DNA from: Cymbidium sinense
Lineage: Eukaryota; Streptophyta; Magnoliopsida; Asparagales; Orchidaceae
Assembly: GCA_021442155.1 (NCBI GenBank)
Contig: CM038222.1
Location: forward strand, 56,043,352 to 56,107,351
DNA: 64,000 nt
Direction of reading: 5' to 3'
Shown here: piece after piece, positions 12,004 to 25,259 of the stretch
Numbering within the stretch: position 1 is the stretch's first letter
How the letters are laid out: every line of letters begins with the position of its first letter
Notes under the pieces: generated by a model
The model's database searches: none
Told to the model about the DNA's origin: nothing
The model's input: the letters and a program-made list of their open reading frames with translations, nothing else
Program-made: the position numbers and the translations under genes

Positions 12004-13634
12004 ATAATTTAGATTATTTTATTTCTAAATTATAAGATTAATTTCATTTTTTATTTAATTCCAACTTAACTTGCACAGCCTTTTCAAACATTAAAATTTG
12101 AACTCTAAATCTCTATTGTTCGAGCACATGTAGGTATTTTTAGCTTAGATAATTTCATCAAATTAATGAAATTATTGATTTAAAAATCATAATTAGAATG
12201 AAAATTTTCTAATTTTTGGATTGGAGGAAGCTCCTTAATTCATGCAAAATTTAATTTAGTATCACCTTCTATCTACTCGTACAAAGAGTTGCAGATTTCG
12301 GTGGTGAATTACATTAAATTTTTAAATGATGCCTTCTGCCCACTTGCATTTGAATATTGCATGTTCGATGGCGAAAACCAAGCAAAGGTGAAGGTGAAGG
12401 CAAAGCAGAGTGGAGATGGAAGTGAGATTTGAGTGACTAAGTTTGATTCACTCCCACCACTCTATTTACATCTCAATTTTGTGATTGAATATTGCAAGGA
12501 TTACGTTTGAGCTATTGATGAGCTACTACATTATTTGTCAACCACATTTAAATTTATTCAAAACTCTTTCTTCTTGCTGAGTATGAATTAAAATATAATT
12601 CATTTGTTAATCAAATGATCTTATGCTAATTCACATGTAAGCTCACCAAAGGTCTTTATTCATGTTCATTAATAAACGACTAAATTTGTCATAGATTTTT
12701 CTTTCAACCAATAAATGAACATTAAGTTCATTGCAAGTTTCACTTGTGTTTATAGGTTAACATTAAGTTCATCGCAATCCCTATTCAAATTCTTTGACAA
12801 GCCATATAAGTCTATTTTGAACCTTTCAATTTTCATTCAGTTTGTTCAGTATAAGCCACAACACATTTCGATCATTCAATGAGTATTGCATTTATGCTCA
12901 TTAGCAAGCTATTTTGTCCCTTGGGAGTTTCGCTTGAACTCAGTGATTGTCAAATCTATAAGGATGATAGCTTTTTATTATCAACATGATTTCCATGTTC
13001 AATAAAAAGGTTATTGTTAGTGCTTTTAACAAGCTATTAAGTGATGTTCTTGCTCGCGAGCAAGAAATTAATTTTTGAATAGGTTCGCTTTAGAATCCAA
13101 TTTAAATTATTTCATTTTTGAGAATTAGCCTTCCAATTAACTTAATGCAAACTCTTTATAGATTTTGTATAGAGCTCCATGTCATGCTTACATTTGAATG
13201 TTGTGAACTTGGTAACAAATGTGGGGCAACGTGGATGCGACATGTTTTACACATGTTGTACCATTTAAATATTTTTAAAATAATTCAATTGAATATGGGA
13301 CTCATCCATTTCTATAAATTAGAGGTCATGATAGCCCATTTCCACCACTTCACTTGCTCCTAAGGCTTTGATTGTCCAATAAAAAGAGATAGGGAAGTGC
13401 TGCTCAAATTTCAAGTGAACCTTCCAAGTCTTTTGATATTCTTGTAAATTATCATCATTCATTTTATTTCATTTTTATTAGAGATTTTTTTATTAGAGTT
13501 ATTTTAATTCCTTTTTTGTTCATATTTTTGCTTTCCCCCCTTTAGTTTATATTTGTTCTTTTTCTGTCAAAAATACAATAGCATTCTAGCAGTATTCGAC
13601 ATAGGGAGCAACATCGAAACTATTTTGGCCTACC

Positions 13635-13718
13635 CATCATGCCTTGATGAGTGTGACGGTTGGTGTTTTGAACCACCTTAGTCGATTTTTCATCCTGTTA
13701 TATTCTGATGAGTATAAC
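13635..13718. repeat. Two small hairpins in LTR C1
   Basis: CATCA at 13635-13639 pairs with TGATG at 13645-13649. GTTATA at 13697-13702 pairs with TATAAC at 13713-13718. They are followed by CACCTGCATAAAAGCAAATATATATAC. This is the position of the larger hairpin arrays in C3 (55427-55813) and C4 (61020-61830). The array is reduced in the 5' LTR (around 47050). Confidence 0.5.
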
Positions 13719-15257
13719 GAGGCCTTTAATCACCTGCATAAAAGCAAATATATATACAATCTCCACACATATTTGCATATTCCTTTTTTATTACATTATA
13801 TTTTCTACACTTAAATAATAATAGCTATGAACTTTGACTTGACAAGTTCAGTAGGCAGAACTTTTTTATTTTTTGGTTTTTTTGGTTTTTTTATTTTTTT
13901 TGAAAGATGGGAGGAGAAAAACACATAATAGCAAAAGAACTCTTTGAGATAGAAGTTAATAGATAAGAAGATCGATTGCAACTTCTCACTCAATTTCTAT
14001 ATTGGAGATGCTCATTTGGTGGCATGTACATGAGTCTAGAAGAAGCTTATAGTTAAAGATTAATTTGGTAGAGACAAGAGAAGTAGAGAATAAATATAAA
14101 TCTAAAATAGATAGAGAAAGGCTAAAAGGGATACTAAGCTAAGTGTCACTTATATACAAAACAAGAATTATTTCAAAATCAGGGATGTTGGAAACTACAA
14201 GAAGAGAAAACTTCACTGGCAACAACTATGGGTGTTGAAAGGTCTAGAGGAGCTTGTTGTTTGCTATAAGTGCATGTGGACTACATGCCATGATTAACAA
14301 AGTGTTAATATGGTAAAGTTATGTGTATAGCTAAAGGTGTGAGCTCTGTGAAATAGATTCTAGATTTCTTTCAAGAAATTTAAAAAAATTGATGCTTGCA
14401 TTATTTTACTGTGCCGAGATGACACAAGAATGGAGAGGGATAGGAAGGGGCTTTGGAACCAAGGTTGGTTGGCCATGTGGTGTGATAACGGGATGAAGGA
14501 GAGGTACCATAGTCGGAACTGAGAGGAACCTGCCTATTGGTAGAGTTGTCTCTCGATTACAGCAAGGGGATGTTGCGGTTATAGAGGAGGTTGCTACTCG
14601 GTTGAGTCCGAAGATTTTTGAATGTAGAGATGGAAGCTTCGATTTGCGAGAGTGAACAATTTGCATGAGTCGATTATTGAGAGCTGAGAGGAACCCGCTT
14701 GATGATGGAGTTGCTTCTCAGCTGCGAGTGGGAGGCTTCGAGATCGAGAATCTGCGAGGGGATGAGTGGATGCGAGAGAGAATAAATCAGAAAATTTCTT
14801 ATCTTTTTTTGCCAAAAGGAATAGGAGCCCATAGAGTTTTAATGTTGTTTGTCTTTTAGCAAAACTATCCAGGATGGCAAGTGGTGGGAAGATATGAGAC
14901 GATTTGAATTTTTTTAAAATAAAATTAATATAATTACTATACATATTCTATAATAAAATTTGCAGAGGTATTGTATATATACAATTGATAAATTCATCTT
15001 CATTTCATTTTCACTCTTTTTTTATTTTATTTTATTTACAAACTAATATATATACATATAATATCATTCAAAATAAAGAAAGTATGTTGCTATTTATTTG
15101 TTTAATATATGTACATATATAAAATACAAAAAGAAGATATACAACAATTAAAAATATTTATTTAAACTTTAAGATGATAACTTAATTTTAATTTTAAATA
15201 TTATTTTTTATAAAATAAAATTAAATATGTAACATTTATAACATAGATGGATTTATG

Positions 15258-15258
<1 letters not shown>

Positions 15259-15316
<58 letters not shown>
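15259..15316. repeat. (TA)n microsatellite
   Basis: An uninterrupted TA run of 58 bp near the outer end of LTR C1. The corresponding part of the other LTR (about 48650-48700) has no such run, so it expanded after insertion or was lost there. Confidence 0.95.
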
Positions 15317-15318
<2 letters not shown>

Positions 15319-15484
15319 CATTTTCTAAGTTTTTTTAATAAAATAAAAAAATATTAATTATATGTAACATAGTTAAACTAATATTAAATTTGATTTTTTT
15401 TTGGATGACATTATTAGGTGGTGTTGAAATAATTTTTTTATTTTTATTTTATTCCAAGAAATGGAATAACAATGAGGGTCAACA

Positions 15485-15500
15485 AATGCTCCCCAACAAA
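15485..15500 (-). other. Polypurine-tract-like sequence next to the 3' LTR
   Basis: Read on the minus strand, the bases just before the LTR start (TGTTGACCC at 15484) are TTGTTGGGGAGCATT. A short G-rich purine run directly before the 3' LTR is where plus-strand DNA synthesis is primed in LTR retrotransposons. The run is short and decayed. Confidence 0.5.
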
Positions 15501-15689
15501 AATGATATGCGTATGACACTAATCATATTTGTTGTGAGCTAATTGACCTCGTAGATTTTTTTGGATGATTTTTTATTAGATATTTTTCATTTTTTTTAAC
15601 TGCTTCTTTGTGTAGCTTAGTATTTTCCTCGTGTTTATGCCTTATCATGATATCATTTGTGTCCTTATATGCATTTTCTCTGATTGTTT

Positions 15690-17236
15690 GATAGGAGAAT
15701 GTTTAGTTGGAGGAGACTCAATGGCTTATCATCTACTGAGCCTAATGAGGAGGTCATTTGGTCTGAGATTGATAGGCACGATCCTTGAGGAGAATGTTTA
15801 GTTGGAGGATGGTCACCGAGAGTGAAGGCCATTTAGTCAGATTGATAAAACATCCTTGAGGAGATGGCGATTCGAGGGATAGGATTGAGCGGCAGTTGAG
15901 GATGTTATATTCACATTTTCTTTGCGATCCTATTCTTTTGGAATGTACCCATTCTTTTCTTTTGAGAATCACATAAATTGGGTGAGCTATCAAGCTAAAT
16001 GACTACAATTCTGATACTTAGATCAAGTCATTTCATGTATTGTTTATGAACACGGTGTTAGTAGAAAGGAGAGTCCATTATTGAGTCATCATCTTCATAG
16101 CTCAATTAAGCCGATAATTGTCTGGTCAAATTTCTACTCTTCCATGGCTATGTTACTTGGGCTTAGATACAATTTACGACTAGAGATATTTTCTGAGGAT
16201 TGGCATATGAAATTTTTATGTTTGAATTTGGTGGCATTCCTTCTGCTTGGACTCATGGAGTTGATGAGTTTTGGGATACGAGTCACAACACATATTGGAC
16301 CCGAAGGAGTTGATAGTAACACTTTGGGACTTACAGGTTGTATCAGGTCTCCTAGTATTTGACTACTACTACGAGGAGTGTGTTCCTCCTAACGTGGAGT
16401 TATTCCGTCGATAGCCTTCAGTTGATAGTGACCAACGAGGTAGGTTAGTCATGCCATCTATTTACATTGATCTTCTAAGCCACTATCAACAAACCTTTAG
16501 AGCTTCTGAGTATCCTGGACATTCACGAGTTACACTTCTAGTGAGTACATGGATTCAAATCTTCTTACAGGAGCACACTCTGTCTAAGGAGTCTGTATTG
16601 TTACACGATCCTTCTGGATTGTGAGTGTCAGACGATAATAGTTTATATGAGGATATTGCTGAGCCTTTTTTACTAGTTAGCCACACTTCTCTAACTATAT
16701 AGGATTTGAATGAGGACATATTTTTAGCGGGATTCATAGCTACTTAGCTTTGCATTTTTATACTCCCGATTATAGAGAGGTTCGTATGCCCATGTGTTCT
16801 ATTAGCAGTCAGCAGAATTTCAAGAGATGAATGGATTTCAATTGCTCCAGCAGTACTAGCTAGAGTTTACAAAGTTCTTGGGAAAATTTTTGAGATAGAT
16901 TCATTGGATAGGTGTGATGTTACCTTGCCTCGTCAGTACTTATATGCTTGGATTCACCTTCACATACATGGTGCCTTTGCTTGTTTTGAGTGCCCACCAT
17001 ACTTTTTAGAGCGAGGATATCCCACAGTTATTCAGTTATACCGAGAATCATCTACTTTTGAGAGGGATTGGATACATCTATTCTTCTTTGCACCGCACTT
17101 AGTTAAAGATCAGTTTTTGCTAGTCCACCATCTTTTGCCACGACATAGTTGACCATCTAATGGCTTTGACATTAGTGGTGAAATACTTTACACATGGACA
17201 TTTGAGAGTGGTGGTACCTTTTTTAGCATATGTCCA
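15690..17236 (+). pseudogene. Antisense ORF of the Tat element: plant mobile domain, N-terminal part
   Basis: This is the first part of a protein-coding remnant running opposite to gag-pol, broken by copy D at 17237 and resuming at 25260. A T-rich stretch ending TTTGATAG near 15690 looks like an intron acceptor. Translated pieces include 16081-16362 (motif LGLRYNLRLEIF) and 16450-16620 (YPGHSRVTLL). A long stretch at 16700-17152 carries ISIAPAVLARVYK, LPRQYLYAWIHLHIHGAF, CPPYFLERGYPTVIQLYR and LHHLLPR-like words. This layout resembles the plant mobile domain (aminotransferase-like family) found in plant transposable elements. Several in-frame stops are present, for example before 16904 and at 16621, so it is dead. 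Its function in any element is unknown. An additional antisense ORF at this place is an established feature of many Tat elements. Confidence 0.65.
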
Positions 17237-17639
17237 ATTTGACCTCATTTTAGAATGAGCTCAACCTCCATCTTAGACATAGGACTCCTCTTACACTTTA
17301 AGAGATCCTTAGTCTTAAGACACATCTAGTGATTAGGTGGACACTCAGACCTAGCCCTAGAAGACCTAGAAGAGTTAGCCATAGGAATAGGTCATGCCTT
17401 AGGGGTGTTAGGAAAATCTCCTACCCTTAGCTTAAACCATTCCTCACCTTCCTTCTTTCAAGTCAAACTCAAAAATAAATCTTAATTAATTTTCTCCAAA
17501 TTCAAATCAACTCTATATAATTGAAATCCATGATTGAAATCTATGATTGAAACCCATGATCAAAATCCATCAAAATTCTAAGTCCAATTTTTTATTTTTA
17601 AGGACTTAACCAAAACCATGATCAAAACCAATTCAAATC

Positions 17640-18560
17640 TTTTCTCATAATCATTTATATTCTCATTTATATTCACATATATAAATGAAATATAAATTCA
17701 ACCCATCAAATCAACTCAAAATTCCAAATCAATTCATTAAAATTTCTAAGTCCATTAATTTCCATTAAATGGACTTAGCTTTAAATCAAATCAATTCAAA
17801 CTCATGGGATTTTCTCAAAACTCTTTTATATTCTCATTTATATTCACATATATAAATGAAATATAAATATAAATCAATCAAATCAAATCCAAAAAATTAA
17901 ATTCCAAATATAAAATTCATGAAAATCTCCTAAGTCCCTTAATTTTCCATTAATGGACTTAGCCTAAACTTTGATCAAATCAATTCAAACTCATCATCTT
18001 TTCTCAAAACTCTTTTATATTCTCATTTATATTTATATATATAAATGAAATATAAATATAAATCACTCAAATCCAATTTAAAAATTAAATTCTAATTTAA
18101 AATTCCCTTAAATCCTTTAAATTCCCTTTAATGGATTTAACCTAAATCTTGATCAAACCATTTCAAACTCATGGGATTTTCTCAAAACTTGTTTATATTC
18201 TCATTTATATCCTCATATATAAATGAAATATAAATAGAAATCAATCCAATCCAATTTAAAAATTAAATTTCAATCTAAAAATTTCCTTAAATCCTTTAAA
18301 ATCCCTTTAATGGATTTAGCCCAAACCATGATTAAACCACTTCAAATCATTGAAATTTTCTCATGATCCATTTATATTCTCATTTATATTCACATATATA
18401 AATGAAATATAAATTCAAACAATCAAAACCAATTCCAAAAATCAAACTCAAATCAACTCAAGAATCCAATCTAAGCCTTTCAAGTCAAAATTTTAAACTT
18501 AGCCAAATCAATTCCAAATCAAGCAAAACTCTTGGTTCACTCTCATGGTTCAATCAACCC
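17640..18560. repeat. Five-unit ~180-bp tandem array in copy D
   Basis: TCTCATTTATATTC recurs at about 17661, 17832, 18021, 18199 and 18378 (spacings 171, 189, 178 and 179). Each is followed by TATATAAATGAAATATAAAT and then a block with AATGGACTTAGCC. The period is close to one nucleosome repeat. Inverted units occur in copy A1 (400-1110). Confidence 0.87.
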
Positions 18561-18739
18561 CACAATCATGAGCTCATATATAAATCCAAACATCAATCAT
18601 TTAATCAAAACCTAATTCAAAAATCAAACCCTAAACCCTTTAATATTCTTCCTTTGAATTGAAATTTTCAAATGGATCAAAATCCATTTGACTTCAAATC
18701 ACTTGTAAATAATTTATATTTCAATCATGAGTCCATATA

Positions 18740-19620
18740 CAAGATCAACCAACTTCAAATCCAGCTTTTACCAAGTCATTTGACCCACTTAGGCTCACTT
18801 GACCCAAAGTGACCTAAAGTACCCTTATGAGCCAAATTTTGATCCTAACCAAATTGGATTGAACCAAACTCATATTTTCCTCTCATCATGATCAACAATC
18901 ATCATGGGATGATCAATCAATCAAATTGGGTCAAACCAAGTCAAACCTAAGGGTTGACCAAGTCAACACTTAACCTAAAATGAAACCTAACATAGCCAAA
19001 TTCCACCATAGGCCAAATTGATTGAAACCATTGATCTAAGTTCACTCATGACTTATGTTTGAACTTGACCAAGCCAACATTTGAGCCTAACCTACTTGAT
19101 TGGCCCCAAGTTGACCCATTTTGACCTAAAGGGACAAAATGTGTCAAAACTTGATCTAAGCCAAATTGATTGAAACCAATGGGTCAAGTTCATTCTAAAT
19201 CACTTGTTGAACTTGATCAAAGCCTCAATTGGCCAACTAGACCCAACCTAGCCCAATTGACCTTAGACTCAACATGACCTAAAGGGGTCATGTTGAGCCA
19301 AAATTGAACTTAACCCAAATTGATTGGAAACAAAAATACCAATCCACTTCATATGACTAACCTAAACCTACCTTGACCTACCTCAAATAGGTCAAATGGG
19401 TCAAATAGGTCAACTTGACCCATTTGACCTAAATGAAGTCATATGAAATCCAAACTATACCAAATTGAATCAAACCAAAGCCACCAAAACATTTCAAATG
19501 GTCATATGAACTTGACCCAACCCTTGGTTTGACCCAATTTGACCTATTGGTCAACTTGACCAAGTTGACCCATTTTGACTAAATGGGTCAACATGAGCCA
19601 AACCTATCAAATGAATTCCA
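18740..19620. promoter_or_regulatory. TTGAC/GTCAA-dense segment in copy D
   Basis: The segment is made of degenerate repeats of TTGACC, GGTCAA and AAATTGG words, the inverted equivalent of 38760-39400, 50090-50760 and 1-250. TTGAC followed by C or T is the core of the W-box bound by WRKY transcription factors. Whether these act as W-boxes or are only a byproduct of a short repeated word is not shown by the sequence. Confidence 0.35.
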
Positions 19621-22600
19621 AATCTCATGAAACTTGGCCAAACCTAGTTTCTCAGATACCCAACATATCCAAAGTGAAAAATAGCAAAATGACCATCCTA
19701 CCCCTAGGCCATAGAATAAATTTTGGCTTAACCCATGGGTAATTTGGTCATACCCTCTTCACATTCACTTGAGGCTTTCCTAAAAGCTCAAGGGGACTTA
19801 GTGATGAGTGGTGCACCAAACCCAATGGGTTTGGGTCAACCCATTTGGTCCCTAGACCAAACCTAACCCTATGGTCAAAAATTGAAATTTCAAACTCCCT
19901 CTCAAGCTCAAATTCAAGCACATGGGAGGCTGGAAATCCATTCCTTGGCTCAAACCGACCATGTGCACACTCCTAATGGATCAAACAGCCCTCAGCCTAT
20001 GATCAATTGGATCAAAATGGCATGTCCATTGTCGGCCATCCGGTCCTTCAAGGGGGAGATATACTCCCCCTAATTCACTTCTATTTTTATTCACTTGAGG
20101 TCGATTGAAGGATAGGAAGCCAGAGGAGCCACTGGAGATTGATCCTAAGCCTCCTAGAGCTTTTTCCATTTTTCTTTTCTTGGCTTTTCAACAGTGAAAA
20201 AATAGGGGAGGTAGAGTGAATTGTCAACTTCTTCCATAGTTCATTTTCTTCCAATTTCTTTTGCAAGCACACTTAGGTGACTAAGTTGAGCTCACCTAAG
20301 CTGATTCCCAAGTTCTAAAGGAAATGAAGATCTGAATTGGTTCAAAGCCAAAGCTCAAGTAAGGAAGAGTTGGTCCATACATTGATCTACTCAACCTCAA
20401 GTGCTCTCTCAGCAAGGCTTGGTCTCAACCAGTCGAAGCTTCTCCAAGGGAATTGAGTGTCAGTGATCACCTCCGAAGAGGTATGAGATTTTTTTACCAT
20501 TAAACTCAATGTGGTGTGGAGCTTTGTGAAAATAATTTTCATCCCATCAATTTTTAACCATTGGATTTGCTGCTCTCTGTCTTTAGATGGTGTGGGTTGA
20601 ATTTAGCTTGATTTAATGCTAGATCAAGCTTGGATCTTCCCCTTGATCATGGATGGTCTCTGTTGACCAAGAGGAAAAACTTGGATGATCTCCGCCATCC
20701 ATCTGCACATTTTAGATAGATGGATGAGATTATTCAGCACGTTTAGAAATCCTTTATATTTAAAATCGGGGATCCTGGCCGTCGATCTTTGATCGGATAG
20801 AGGATTAAAGCGCGCGCTATCGCCCACTGTGGTGACAACGTAAGTATCCCTCATGATGCATGTAAAGCGCCACCACCACGCATCGTGCTGTGAGCTAAAG
20901 ATTAGCCATGGATTAGTTAAATTCTTTAATTAATTCCTAATTAACCTAGGAACCTTCTAAAATGCATAACTCTTCCTAAAAAATTCAGAAAAAATATGAA
21001 ATAAAATATTATGGATAAATAATTAAACCTAAAACATTTTAAAATTAATTTTGATGAGTTTTGAATTATGCTTTTCTCTAAACTTGGGTTTAATTGGAAA
21101 GTGTATTTTACTAATTACTTTTTAATTAGGCCTCTAATTAATCCCAAATATCTTGGGTAAGTTTTAGGGGATAACTTCTACCTCTCCTAATTTTCTTGGG
21201 ATTTATTGAGGGCTTGATTAGAATAATTGCATATGGTTTCTTTAATTACCCTTCTTATGCAATTAAGAATAATTAGGGTATGATTTGTGATTTTAACCTA
21301 TGATTAGGGTTGATTAAGGCCAGATCCAATAAGTAGGAGTTTTATGAGATAATTTTGGGGCATTTCCCCTAAGCTATTCGCTAAACCCCATTTTCTCTCC
21401 TTAATCTCCTCTTAATTAAGGGTTAATTCATTAATTATCCCCTTAATCAATTTCTAAAAATTCTAAAAAGTTCCAGAACTTAATTAATCTAGTTCGAGTA
21501 GATGCTTAGGTGTTTAATAGCCTAAGTTCAATTAAGAAAATCAAAACCCCATTCATAGGTATGAAAGGGTATTTTGAAATTTCTTAAGCAAAACCTCTTA
21601 GCTTAATTAACTTTTAATTATGAGCCAAATTCCATTAGGCCTTTTCCTTATTAGGTGCATTGCAAATTTAAATTCCTTGTGGGTTTTATGTCATCTCATT
21701 GGCTCATAATTTTTGGTTAATTCTTCTAAGGTGGTGTAGGTAAGGTTAATTAAGTTACTTAATTCTTACCTAACTTAATTAATGCATAAAAATGGATTTA
21801 ATTATCTAAAAAAATTAAACAAAAATATCAAACATATGTGGGAATGGGTTAGGAACAACAAACTCATCTCACCTTTTCAAAATTAAATCAAACATCAAAC
21901 TAAACAAAAATTACTTTGAATTCACTTTGATTTATTCTAAATTTTCTTATTCTAAAAGAATTTCTTTAGGATTTAAATGAAGTGAGTTTATTTAGATGCT
22001 TTCATTTCTTTGGATCTTTTCCCAACATGTTAAGTTGTATGCCTTGTGATTTCATGCATTCATAATTTCATTTCTAAAATTGTAAAATGAAATTGTTTAC
22101 TTTATGTCAAATTTACTTGTATCGGCTAAAGTAGAAATATGAGTGACTATTATCACTACTAAATCCAAATTATTTTCAAAATACATAAATCAAATACCAA
22201 ATCTGAAAGTGTGCTACTTATACTTAAATTATAAGCTTGCATGTGATAGATTATAAAGGTATGCTTAGCATAGATTTCCTTTCTTTCTTATGTTAGCATA
22301 GCTTTGAATAGAAGTTGGTAAGATGTAAGGTTAATTTGAAAAGAACCTAAAACTTACTTAATTCCATACCCTATTCATCCCTATGCTATCACCTAAGAAG
22401 GGTTGCTTATATTTGCATACATAAATTGCATAAACAAAAAATGAATCCATTAAACAATTTTTTGCCTTCTCCTTTTTCCATTTTATTTCTTTTATACATA
22501 TATTTGTATTTAAGGAAAGTGGTATAGTATTCTGGATAACCCCAAGGTTGCAAGGCTTTAAGTAGCCCTAAGTAGGTCTTGTATCTTACACCTCTAGTTA

Positions 22601-25259
22601 ATAATGGTGATGTACTCACTTATGCCTTTCTTTCTTTCATGTGTGTATGTGAAATTTTGGATAAGAAAACCTCTACTAGAAAAATCATGCATATTCAACT
22701 TCTAAATTTTCTTAAATGGATTACTTAGCATGCATCATAAAGTGTGTTAAATACTCTCATTTTGCATGTATAGATATGCTTAGGGTCCATCCATATGCAT
22801 GTTATATATGTTGGGAAAGAAATGAAGTAATGTGTGTTATGAATTTTGATTCATTTTATTTAATCTTAAAATGCCTTTCTTTTGAATAGGTTTGTTTAGA
22901 GTTTATCTAAACTTAGATTAATTAAAATATTTAATCAAAACATTCACCTAAATAAAACTAAAATGTGAATCTTCTTTAGAAATTACTTAGGTTAGGGAAA
23001 GAGAAGTTCTCTTTCCCTCTCTTCATAACTTAGTAATTAATTGTAGGATCCAAAAATCAAAACATGAAATAAAATCAATTAAAATACTTAAATGAAACCC
23101 TCCTCTAAGTTGAACATGTTCTTCACACTTAGAAAATTTTGAACCTAAAACATACCACACAACCTTCAAAGCACACATTAGCCTAAGTTTTAGTTAGGTT
23201 GGTGGTTTGATTTATTTTATTTTGTGATATATGTTTTAGACTGGATGTTAGGGTGTATGCTCATAGAATGAATGGTAGGATTCTTAGTCTAACTATTCTT
23301 TTGAGGGATTGTGCTTAAGGTATCATCATAAATAAAAATATAAATGCTTTTGCGTGCTTTATATAAGCATAATCCATAGGCTAGGTGGACTTAGTCACCC
23401 ATGTGTGGGGTGAAAAGTCTAATATACATTCTTGGGATTTGTTTGGTGTGTTTTAGCTAACCTTATTTTTTACATGTGTTAGTTAGATTTCCACTTTTCC
23501 TTTTCATGTAAAAATTTATATAATTAGGATTTTGGAATGATTGTTATGGAGATTAGGATGAGCATTGGTCATAAGATCCTATCTTATGCACCATGTGAAG
23601 CTTATCCACCTTCCAACCATCAAAAGAAGGAACCAAAGAAAGAAGAAGAAGAAGAAGAAAGAAGAATAAAGCTTGAAGACCCCCCATAATAATGAATTCC
23701 TTTCTTAATTATAATTTAATTTATTTGTAATCTGGGTTGTATAAGGGTAGAGCTTGCTACCACATTTGATATTTTGGTTTGTTGGTGGTGCGACCATGAC
23801 CATTTATTCTTTTACAATTAGCTTTATAAATTGATTGATGATTTGTTTAGCTTTTGCATTAAGTGGCATGATTTTTCTAGTTTCTTCCTTGCTTTATGTA
23901 TGGCCTGGATGTGGATTAGGCTCTTTAGGAAAAATAAATCTTTTACCCAACTTAACAACTCAAAATAAAATTAAACAACTCATAACCTCACCTAAAGCTT
24001 AGGTTTAAAATCAAGATAAAAGAATTAGCAACCCTTTAGCTGGATGAGCATTTCTTTTGTAATATCATGTACAAATGTATCTTATTTCACTCTTGATTGG
24101 AGGGCTTCACCTTTTAAACTTGGCTTGACCTTTAGAGCCATGGTGGAAACTCACCTCCTCCCTTTCGCGATTTTGGCCAATAATTATTTCTCATGCATTA
24201 GTCATATGAATCATATTAGCCCGAGTCAAAATAATTGTCCAAAATAAAAATAAAATGAAATTTGAATTGCATTAGATTTAGGTAATTTGAAGCATGCCCT
24301 TTACATGATCTAGTCTCTTTACGGAGTGAGTTTAAGAACTTAGTCTCTTTCTAAATAAAAATAGCCTAGATATCTTGCATAAGCATAAATACTTTCCTAC
24401 ATATATTTAAAATTATAGGACGAGTTAGTTGGTGGCCACTCACAGGCGGTTGTAAGTCTAAGCTGTCGGGTGGTTTGTCCCCTCTTGTGGAGGCAAACCA
24501 ATTACCCATTTTCGTCTTAGATTTAGGTCATATTTTTGGCACTCGTCAAAGCTTCCTAGATTTAAGTTCTGAGGTTATTTCTCCCTTTTTGGGCCATAAG
24601 CATAATTCCTCACCTCTTAGATATTTTCTTAATCTTGTGTTAAGGAATCTTTAAGTCCTAAATTTCTAATAAAAAATACAACTCAAACAAACTAAATTAA
24701 TTTCTAAAATGTAAAGCCCAACTATAGGATAGTTTAAGATGCTCGCTAGGTTTCCTAGCATCATGGGCATCTCCTACTTATCTTCCATTTTGGCTTCGAT
24801 AATAACTCCTCTTTTGATCAATCCCATTTGATCTTCAAACATAAACCAATCGATTGATAGTCTTTTCTTAAAATCTTCAAAGATGATCATTTACCTTAAT
24901 CGAGTTTTCCAAGGAATCCCATTTTAGATGTAATAAGATTGCCCTGTAGGAACTTAATGAACCCGATTTAAAATAAATCAATCTCTACTTTTTCATGTAG
25001 AGTAGGGAAATAATCTCTGGTACATATGCAGAACCATCATTTTTAGGAGTCCTTATTGAGATGATTAGGTCCATTAGAGTGTAGTGGCTTCTATCTTTTG
25101 AGATAGTACACTATTTCTTTGATGACGTACCCGATCACCTGATTAAGTGCATCTACGAATCTGTGATGCATCCTAAAAAGATGATTTTTTATAGTGTCTT
25201 TCCTTTTCTTTCTCCCTACTAATTTGAAGGCGACCCCCTATAAAAATTGTTAACCAACA

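Larger units (their letters stand above)
10372..15484 (-). mobile_element. 3' LTR of the Tat element (C1)
   Basis: This aligns along its whole length with 44159-48875 in the same orientation. In the element's sense it begins TGTTGACCCTC at 15484 and ends near 10372. It contains a ~500-bp conserved block at 10470-11180, the GTCGGGGCCC block at 11981, paired hairpins at 13635-13718, a GC-richer region at 14400-14870, a TA microsatellite, and a terminal hairpin TTATTCC/GGAATAA at 15449-15469. Small frames at 13118-13363 and 14406-14944 lie in LTR sequence and have no recognisable product. Confidence 0.82.
17237..25259 (-). mobile_element. Family B copy D inserted in the antisense ORF
   Basis: The reverse complement matches copy B collinearly. 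25140-24960 matches 33490-33660, 24520-24420 matches 34125-34200, 23750 matches 34890, 22540 matches 36000-36060, and 20900-17237 matches 37300-40148. The sense-direction left end is TGTTGGTTAAC at 25259. The right end has the hairpin CTCATT/AATGAG and GAGGTCAA at 17237-17259. At 8.0 kb it is longer than copy B, partly through the five-unit 180-bp array. The flanks share only CCA (17234-17236 and 25260-25262). Pieces of one mobile-domain ORF lie on both sides. No coding sequence of its own is seen; frames at 19882-20272 and 20624-20854 are incidental. Confidence 0.75.

Noticed and set aside
13118..13363. 81-codon plus-strand frame with Cys/His residues
   Set aside because: It lies inside LTR C1, and the partner LTR (46710-46860) has a deletion and stops there. 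No domain was recognised.
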